DNA of 64,000 nt, from positions 109,940,252-110,004,251 of the forward strand of contig CM053033.1 of assembly GCA_028564925.1 (NCBI GenBank). Reading direction: 5' to 3'. The DNA is from Lithobates sylvaticus. Taxonomy: Eukaryota; Chordata; Amphibia; Anura; Ranidae. This document shows positions 56,676 to 64,000 of the stretch, piece by piece; position 1 is the first letter of the stretch; the number at the start of each line of letters is the position of its first letter. Made by a program: the position numbers and the translations under genes. The notes under the pieces were generated by a model that saw only the letters and a program-made list of their open reading frames with translations, was not told where the DNA came from and ran no database searches.

Positions 56676-59600
56676 ATGACGATATCCTGCTTGTCTATTA
56701 ATGCACACGGACTGAATCATCCGACCAAGCGATTCTCTCTATGGAAGGAAGCCTACAAACATAGAGCTGATATCCTTTGTGTTCAGGAAACGCACTTTCA
56801 AACTGACAAAACTCCACAATGCTCTCACAAAGATTATCAACATATTTATTTGGCTTGTAACCCAAGAAAAAAATCTGGTGGTGTCCTCTTAGCGATTAAG
56901 AACACTCTCTCATTTCAACAGAAGGATTCCTTCATAGATACTGAGGGCAGGTTTATTATTTTAACAGGGGACATTAATTCTCAACCATTTACTTTAGTCA
57001 CCCTGTACGCTCCAAATAGGCAAAAAGGTTTTACGCAAGCTTGATTCTTTAAAATATGGTAGAGTACTTATCTGTGGGGATTTCAATATTACTTCGGATC
57101 CTAAAGTGGACACATCCTCGGTAAAATCTGGCCAGTCACTGGCGCTACAAGAAGTTCTACACAATGAAGAACTGTTTGACACCTGGAGATGTCTCCATGC
57201 GAATGAACGAGACTTTACTTTTTTCTCTAACAGACACAAATCTTACTCTCGTATTGATATGTTTCTTACTGATAGAATGCTGTTGCAAGATATTGATGTG
57301 GCTAACATACATGATATTACGTGGTCTGACCACGCAGCGATTTCGTTACGTATAGTAGAGAGGGGTGTCTCCTCTTCACCTCCCATCTGGCGTTGCAATA
57401 ATAGGCTGATTCAGGAACCTTCCTCAAATAAAATATTGTCACAACACCTTACGAATTTTTTCCAAGATAACTTCGGTTCAGTTACTGATCCCCATATTTT
57501 GTGGAACTCCCATAAAGCATATATGCGGGGAATATTTATACAAATGGGCGCCAGATTAAAAAGGCAACGGTCTCAGCAGCTATCGAATATTCTTGCTGAT
57601 ATTAAACACTTTGAATCTCAGAATAAGTTGTCGCCTACCACACTTTTGTTGGATAAACTGACTTCTCTTAGAGAACAACTTAGGATACTTCTCTCCCAAC
57701 AGTTTGATAAACATCTTAGGCGTTTAAAATTAAATTATTATAACAATGCTAACAAACCTGGCAGATACCTTGCTAATAGGTTGAAAGCTGCACGTGCCAA
57801 AACACGGATCACTTTCCTTAGACATCCTACCCTATCTCATAAAATTATCCACCCGCAAGATATAGCTAACCAATTTGCAGAATACTATAGTTCCCTTTAC
57901 AATCTGAAAGATGATCCACATACACACCAACCAACAGAGGAAACTATTCAGACCTTCCTGCATAGCATACAACTACCATATCTTTCTGTACAACACCTAG
58001 AAACTTTAAATGCACCATTCACGATTCGAGAAATTGAAAAAAACATCGACTCGCTTCCAACTGGTAAATCCCCAGGCCCTGACGGGTTTTCTAATGAATG
58101 TCTCAGGTCATTCAAACACATTGTATCGCCTCATCTGGTAAATTCTTTTAATGCAGCTGCCGAGTCCGCGTGCTTCCCCCCTGATATGCTAAAGGCCTTC
58201 ATTATTACGATACCTAAACCTGGTAAAGAATCGGATACTCCGGCTAACTTTAGACCGATATCCCTTTTGAATTGTGACACTAAGATATATGCCAAGTCAT
58301 TGGCCATTCGCCTATAACATATCATTCCCTCTTTTATTAAAAACGACCAGATGGGATTTGTGAAGGGGAGGCAAACCTCTGATGCAACTAGACGAATTGT
58401 AAATATTTTACACTATGCTAAATTGCATAGAACGCCTTCTCTGCTGTTGTCTATTGACGCAGAGAAGGCGTTCGATAGGGTCCATTGGATGTACATGCGC
58501 ATGACTTTAGAAAAATTTGGTTTTCAGGGACGTATTTTGCAGGCTATTATGGCACTCTATTCTTGCCCTACAGCTCAGGTGTACACGAATAACACTTTAT
58601 CTACTATGTTCAGTATTGGCAATGGAACTAGACAGGGTTGCCCTCTGTCTCCTTCCATTTTTAATATAATGATTGAACCTCTGGCTGAAAAAATTAGGAC
58701 ACACCCTTCCATCAGAGGCTTCCAGTTTGGCACACAAGAACATACTATTAACCTTTTTGCGGATGATATTATATTACTAATGACCGACCCACTTACTTCT
58801 TTACCTATAGCTCATACTGTTCTTCAGTCGTTTGGTAAAATTTCTTACTATAAGGTGAATTTTTCAAAATCTTTAATACTTGATATTAATATTAAGTCCA
58901 AACAGAAACTTGATCTTCAGGCTTGGTTCCCATACACGTGGAGTAACAGTGGTGTACCTTATCTGGGAATTATCCTGAAGGCCAAGACTTCTGACCTTGC
59001 AAGAGCTAATATGATCCCACTTATTGCCAAATTGGAAGCTCAACTGAAATCTTTTTCGATGAAGGAGGTGTCCTGGTATGGCAGGATGGCGGCATACAAA
59101 ATGTTGATCTTGCCTCAAATTCTGTATATTTTTCGGTCTTTACCGATCCATATTCCTCAACATTTTCTCTCTAAACTGGCTACCATGGGATGGAAATATA
59201 TATGGAATGGTAAAAAAGCTTGGTGCTCCAGGTGCAATCTTACTTCTCACAAAAAAATTGGTGGGGCTGGTCTAGTGGATATACATGATTATTACTGGGC
59301 TGTTCGATTAGACCAAATTAAACACTGGTTCCAGACTGTTAATGCACCTTCGTGGGTGTCTATGGAGAATTCAGTAGTACCTTTGGAAGAAGTTTCTACT
59401 TTTTTACTTACAGATAGTTGGTCTGAATGGGACTTAAAAGCCCTATCCCCCACTATCAACATTTCCCTGAAAGCATGGAGGCATATCCTGGGTAATGTTC
59501 ATAGAGAAGCTAATGATGTTTCTTACGATGTACCTCTATATATACTTGAGAAGTACATTCCATCACTTACAGTCGATGACTTGATTACTAAAGGAATTAC

Positions 59601-60417
59601 TACAGTATCAGAACTGTATAATGATAGTCAACTTAAGTCCACTGACACTTTATTGTTGCAATATAACCTGAATGAGGATGAGATTCTTAAATGCTATAAA
59701 ATAATACAATTTCTTGAGTCAAAATCGATTCCGTTAATTAGAATCCCATTTATTCTTTGGCAATTCTATTTTACAGAAAAACGCGACGCGAAAGGTATAT
59801 CGTATTTTTATAACATCTTTAAAAACAAAATTACCTTTGTTAAAACATCGGCTATGCTCAAGTGGGAAGCTGATATAGGTTCGGAATTTTCGGAACACCA
59901 GTGGCGGCAGGCTTTTTCGGAAATACATAAAGCTTCTCACTGTGCTAAACACTGGGAACTGACTATTAAATTAACTAACAGGTGGCACTACACTCCGTTT
60001 AGATTAGCATCTTTTTTCCCGGGTACCTCACCACATTGTTGGAGGGGATGTGGACAAATAGGAAATCTGTTTCATATGCTTTGGTATTGTCCTACAATCA
60101 AAAGCCTATGGAACAGTATATTTCAATTAATATCTTCTATCACTGGTGTATTGACTTCTCCAGATCCTGCACTGGGTATTCTTCATTTAAACATTGACAA
60201 GTTTGATAAAAATTTCAGACCAGTAATAACCCATATCCTTTTAGAAATACGATTGTTGATTCTTTGCAACTGGAAATCCACTATTGCTGTGAATTTGTCC
60301 GATGTCACTTCAGCTGTGAATAGAAATCATTCTTTTGAGCGTTTATTAGCCATTAATAACATGAAATGCTCACGGTTCGATTCACAATGGTCTATTTGGC
60401 CTAAAGTTCTTCCATGA
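56676..60417 (+). pseudogene. L1 B ORF2 (endonuclease and reverse transcriptase), two lesions
   Basis: The AP-type endonuclease occupies the first 220 or so residues (SINAHGLNHPTKRFSLWKEA, ILCVQETHF, ICGDFNITSDP, SRIDMFLTDRMLL, WSDHAAISLR). A frameshift lies near 57040. The reverse transcriptase follows: KSPGPDGFSNECL, RPISLLNCDTKIYAKSLAIR, an in-frame stop (58315-58317), then [45 protein letters not shown] and LFADDIILL (active site). The 688-residue last segment ends with a zinc knuckle (CWRGCGQIGNLFHMLWYC). Apart from one frameshift and one stop the frame is open for over 3.7 kb. Confidence 0.92.
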
Positions 60418-60574
60418 ATTATCCTTAGTGAATGTAGAAATGTTATCCTTGCTATTGATGACTCAGACATTATTGTGCATATCTTTGTCTGTTTTTATTT
60501 TATTTCTTTATCCCTTGTACCCTGTATTTATTTATGTTCTTTGAAATACTCAATAAAAACTTTAATTATTAAAA

Positions 60575-60582
<8 letters not shown>

Positions 60583-60616
<34 letters not shown>

Positions 60617-60716
60617 GTTTATGTATAACAATATATAAAAAAAAAAAAAAAAAAGTTTTTAGATAATAAGGAAAAATTCCATGAAAGTGTACATATATAC
60701 ACACATGTAAAAAGAC

Positions 60717-60755
<39 letters not shown>
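60583..60755. repeat. (AT)n tracts after the L1 B tail
   Basis: AT dinucleotide runs at about 60583-60612 and 60718-60755, separated by an A-run (60638-60654) and short unique sequence. They belong to the A-tail and the underlying target. A further GT/TA/CA compound tract is at 60958-60995. Confidence 0.85.
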
Positions 60756-60760
<5 letters not shown>

Positions 60761-61139
60761 ACAGGTGCAATGGCTCCTAGTTTCAGGAAATGTATGTAGA
60801 TGATAGGGGGAAAATTTAAGAGATGGAAATGGTGTGATGGGGGAGGGAAGTGACGCTTGCTCTGATGACTGTTGGTGACTGGTAAAAATAATAATAATAA
60901 TAAGAAGGGGGGGGGGGCTTGGGAGTTTTTTGGGTTTATTAGAGATTTTTTGCAAGCATGTGTGTGTGTGTATATATATATACACACACACACACTTTAC
61001 ACAGGGCTGGTCCTTTGGAGTGGGGGAGGGGTGTTTCGAAGAAGGTGGTGGGGTATTTTTGTGCGGCAGGGGAAGGATTTTTGGGGGAGGGGGAGAAAAA
61101 GGGAGATGGGGACAACGAGTGGTGGCTAAAAAATGAAAG

Positions 61140-61302
61140 CTAAAAAATGCAGTGGATTTCGATCTCCTCGTTGAGTCCTCCTGGCTTGAGACTGTCCAGG
61201 GTGTAGATACAGAAGGTTTCCCTCTCGCATAGGCGTTTGATGCGTTCCGCTCTAGGGAAAGTGTCAGGGATGATTTCTATGGCCCAAACATGTAGGCCAT
61301 TG
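61140..61302 (-). pseudogene. GIY-YIG endonuclease C-terminal remnant (Penelope-like)
   Basis: About 53 codons ending in a TAG at 61140-61142 on the minus strand. The block RLCERETFCIYTLDSLKP and GGLNEEIE resembles the conserved end of Penelope-type GIY-YIG domains (RETYWI, LNEE). The catalytic GIY and YIG residues would lie upstream and are not present. Confidence 0.65.
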
Positions 61303-63605
61303 GTTGGCACACATTGCTGTGCTCACAAAGGAAGGGAAGGACCCATCCACCCCTAGAAGCTATTGGCCGATCTCGTTGAACACTGACATCAAGATATTAG
61401 CAAAGGTCTTGGCTAATCGACTTAAACCCATCCTTCTGACGGTAATTCACCCGGACCAAAAGAGATTTATAATGGGAAGGGAGGCTAGGGATAATTCCAA
61501 CCGAGCTATACAACTGTTTCACTTGGCGAACCTGCAGCGGCCCAGTGCACCCTGTCTCCTACTATCCACAGATGCTGAAAAAGCTTTTGACAGGGCGGAC
61601 TGGGCCTATCTTCAGGCGGTATTATCCAGATTAGGCCTAGGAAATAACATGCTCAGGTAGATAGGCTCCTTATACAGTTCCCCAGAAGCATGGGCCAAGG
61701 TTAACGGGGCGCTTTCTGACCCTTTTCCTATACGGAACGGGACAAGACAGGGGTGCCCTCTGTCCCCCCTAATATTTGCCCTCACCCTGGAACCGCTACT
61801 TAACATGATATGGTCTAACCCTAACATCAAGGGGCTCACGGTAGGGACGACAGAACACAAACTTTCGGCGTATGCTGATGACGTTCTATTTTACATCACG
61901 GACCCGCTGATTTCCCTTCCTAACATTATGGCAGAGCTATAGAGATTCCATTCTCTCTCCAATTTTAAAATCAACTATAGTAAATCAGAGATTCTCCCCC
62001 TTACTATTCCTCCTGCGATGCTCTTACAATTGCAAGCTTCCTTTTCCTTCACGTGGTGCTGTTCCTCATTAAAATATCTAGGCATTTACCTTCCAGCTAC
62101 ATTTGCACAATTCTACACGTGCAACTTTGCCCCCTTATTTGCCAAGATTAAAGCTGATCTTTTGCAATGGGAACGTACCACCTTCTCGTAGATGGGAGGA
62201 GTCAGTATCCTGAAAATGAATATACTGCCAAGAATTATTTTCTACCTCCAGATGGTACCTATAGCACTACCCAGATCTCTCTTCTCGGCATTCAACAGCC
62301 TGTTCATAAAATTTATATGGCAGGGTCATGTACCGCGCTTGGCCCTCCACACACTGCAGCGTCCCAAGAGACTTGAGGGGCTGGGGGTCCCCTCCATACG
62401 CAGGTACTACAAGGCGGTTGCCCTGCAAAGGATACTCGATTGGCAGCATCATACCACCACTAAATCTTGGGTTCCCCTAGAGAAATTTCTGGCTGGACGT
62501 AACTTGTCTCACGCTCCATGGCTCCCCCGGGACTGTCGAGGCCTTTCGGGTTTTGTGTCGCCGGTCTCTGTCCCCATGTTGAAGTTTTGGGATACACTAA
62601 ATGCGTGGGGGCTGCTATCGCAGCCGGTGTCCCCACTTGTACCTCTTGGGGGCTTCCCTTGGTTCTCTCCAGGGGAACACCTCTTATTTCTGTACGTGGG
62701 CAGGGGACGGGGAGATGCGATGCAGGAGGTTTGTACACTAGCAAGGCCTAGTCTCTCTAGATTGACTGCGCTCCCAATTCAGCAGCTTCCCGATGGATGA
62801 GTGGCGCTATAGACAATTACAACACTTTATCAGCAGCTTGCCTTGTCCTGTCCGCCCTCCCTCCTCCCTGACCCCGTTTGAAAAGCTATGTAAGTCTATA
62901 GACCCCATCCCTCACTCTATTTTCATGCTCTACAGGATGTTGCAGTCTGCAGAGTCCCAGGACAAACCAATATACATAAGAGAATGTGAGAGAGATCTGC
63001 AGCATACATTCAGAGAGGCTCCATTGAGTCATTTATATCATATTACTCACAAGAGCTCAGTGGACACTAAGATGCAAGAAAATAGCTTCAAGCTGTTGAC
63101 TCACTGGTGTAGAGTTCCAGCAACTTTGGCAAGGATATATGTAATAGCTTCTGCCGCCTGCTGGAGGGGCTGTGGGCTTCGAGGCACCTTTCTACACATT
63201 TGGTGGGAATGCCCGATGCTTTGGCCCTTCTGGGTTTTATTGGATGTAGCAAGTGAGATGTTACACCCTAGATATGAGTAGGCAATCCTGTTTGATACAA
63301 AGGTTAAAATACTCACAAGCCCCCCTATAGCGTGGGGTGTGAGGTCTGCTATCTGAACGTATCGGAGGTTTTTATATGCCTACAACCCAATCCCCTCCCT
63401 TGTCCCCATGTATGTCCCTCAGGAACTTTATTGTCTTTTCTCCTTCTTGTTTTGTTGTGGTCTGTTTTCTCAATGCATGTGATTTTGAAAATATATAAAA
63501 TAAAGATTATACAAAAACAAAAAAAAACAAAAGCATTCTTGTACCCATAAAATATGATTAAATAAAAAAAAACAAATGTCACTGTAAAAATATGAATTAG
63601 CCTAC

Positions 63606-63845
63606 CTTAAAAGCAGACAGTGTCGGTCAGTAGGACAGTGGACAATGTCAGTAGGGCAGTGGGCGGTGTCAGTAGGGCAGTGGGCGGTATCAGGGCAGTG
63701 GGCGGTGTGTGTCAGGGCAGTGGACGGTGTCAGTAGGGCAGTGGGCGGTGTCAGTAGAACAGTGGGCAGTGTGTGTCAGTAGAGCAGTGGGCGGTGTCAG
63801 TACAGCAGTGGGCGGTGTCAGTAGGGCAGAGGACGGTGTCAGTAG
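63606..63845. repeat. Minisatellite of ~21-base units
   Basis: About eleven units of GTCAGTAGGGCAGTGGGCGGT with variants (shorter units without AGTA; ACAGTGGAC variants). It begins about 70 bases after the L1 A tail. Confidence 0.92.
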
Positions 63846-64000
63846 TTTTTTATTTTTTTTAAAATGTATATTTATTTTTTTATTTTTTAACAGTCATTGG
63901 TGAAATACCAAATTCCTCAGACAGAAAGTAACTGAGGGGGATTCTCCAGTTCCTTTCTCTGAAGCATTATAAATATAGTAAATTGGAAGAAATTTACTCT
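63846..64000. other. Window end, no recognised feature
   Basis: T/A-rich low-complexity sequence and then unrecognised sequence to the window edge. Confidence 0.4.

Larger units (their letters stand above)
55029..60590 (+). mobile_element. L1/Tx1-type LINE B, nearly full length
   Basis: It starts with a G-rich 5' end (GGGGCGTGGCGACTGGACTC), followed by a short leader, ORF1 (55178-56375), a 300-base spacer, ORF2 (56676-60417), a 3' UTR, AATAAA (60552-60557) and an A-tail that grades into (AT)n. Flanking AAAAAATATATATA sequence on both sides could be the target duplication. Only a few lesions are present, so it is the youngest LINE in the window. It lies inside the Penelope-like element, which lies inside L1 A. 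Confidence 0.9.
53884..61302 (-). mobile_element. Penelope-like retroelement, 5'-truncated, split by L1 B
   Basis: The 14-bp duplication of L1 A sequence defines an insertion that reads on the minus strand. Its start (61302 downwards) encodes ERIKRLCERETFCIYTLDSL followed by KPGGLNEEIE, which resembles the end of the GIY-YIG endonuclease domain of Penelope-like elements, then a stop. The long remainder is untranslated and includes a hammerhead-like CTGATGA segment at about 54414, as known for Penelope termini. L1 B (55029-60590) is inserted in this untranslated part. The truncation leaves no reverse transcriptase. The family call rests on a short segment. Confidence 0.65.
53518..63535 (+). 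mobile_element. L1-type LINE A, 5'-truncated, split by a 7.4-kb insertion
   Basis: ORF2 begins abruptly at about 53520 (EYYAQLYQLPATL-like) and reaches KSPGPDGFTNAYYRKF and then LLAHI at 53883. It resumes at 61303 with LTKEGKDPSTPRSYWPISLN, KILAKVLANRLKPIL, STDAEKAFDRADW (about 61567-61605), [15 protein letters not shown] (about 61735-61780) and YADDVLFYI (about 61873), then the C-terminal zinc knuckle CWRGCGLRGTFLHIWWECP (about 63161-63217). The 3' end has an AATAAAG signal and an A-rich tail to about 63535. The insertion is marked by GTTGGCACACATTG at both 53870-53883 and 61303-61316. Several in-frame stops are present, including one at about 61658. Confidence 0.88.

Noticed and set aside
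1-64000. tRNA, rRNA or other structured host RNA genes
   Set aside because: Scanned by eye for tRNA box motifs and rRNA-like blocks; none convincing. A covariance-model scan would be needed to exclude degenerate copies.

Overview
This window is vertebrate nuclear DNA, most likely from a frog and plausibly a ranid. The last three coding exons of senataxin (SETX, an SF1B RNA/DNA helicase) lie on the + strand at 6031-6129, 6383-6470 and 20246-20932, with canonical splice sites and AATAAA signals after the stop codon. These exons are the only host protein-coding sequence I can support. Almost everything else is transposon-derived. The mix is typical of an amphibian genome: DIRS-type tyrosine-recombinase retroelements, CR1, L2 and L1/Tx1-like LINEs, Tc1 elements with IR/DR ends, TTAA-flanked MITEs, hAT MITEs and a Penelope-like element. 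The amphibian assignment is inference from this repertoire; no species-specific marker was found.

Layout. 1-6030 is SETX intron: a Tc1 element cut by the window edge, a broken DIRS element holding a TTAA MITE, and a longer TTAA MITE. 6031-6470 holds two SETX exons carrying helicase motifs V and VI. 6471-20245 is a 13.8-kb intron with a second DIRS fossil (itself interrupted by a 1.2-kb simple-repeat array), TTAA and hAT MITEs, and a short palindrome resembling Penelope-type termini. 20246-20932 is the terminal SETX exon, which ends in a repetitive DYR-rich tail and a basic KKRK motif. 21300-34045 is intergenic: several MITEs, a CR1 split by a TTAA MITE, a foldback Tc1 and an L2 LINE. 34046-45510 is a third DIRS fossil with both inverted termini and the internal complementary region. 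It has taken several insertions, including a 5.2-kb hAT transposon with a perfect 8-bp target duplication. 45510-49810 has a Tc1 relic, a Harbinger-type MITE and a 1.2-kb minisatellite. 49810-63540 is a deeply nested cluster: a minus-strand CR1, abutted by a 5'-truncated L1, split by a Penelope-like element, split in turn by a nearly complete L1. The same CR1 is also split by a hAT MITE, which contains a 1.95-kb insertion made mostly of two almost identical 897-bp inverted arms.

The most unusual structure is that insertion (51461-53413). Its arms show one mismatch by eye, its loop is 11 bases, and it is flanked by a 16-bp direct duplication. I cannot assign it to a transposon family. Other points worth checking are a foldback Tc1, an NRF-1-like palindrome present in three copies of one TTAA-MITE family, the repetitive SETX C-terminus, and a large SETX intron built from repeats. 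No tRNA, rRNA or CRISPR array was recognised.
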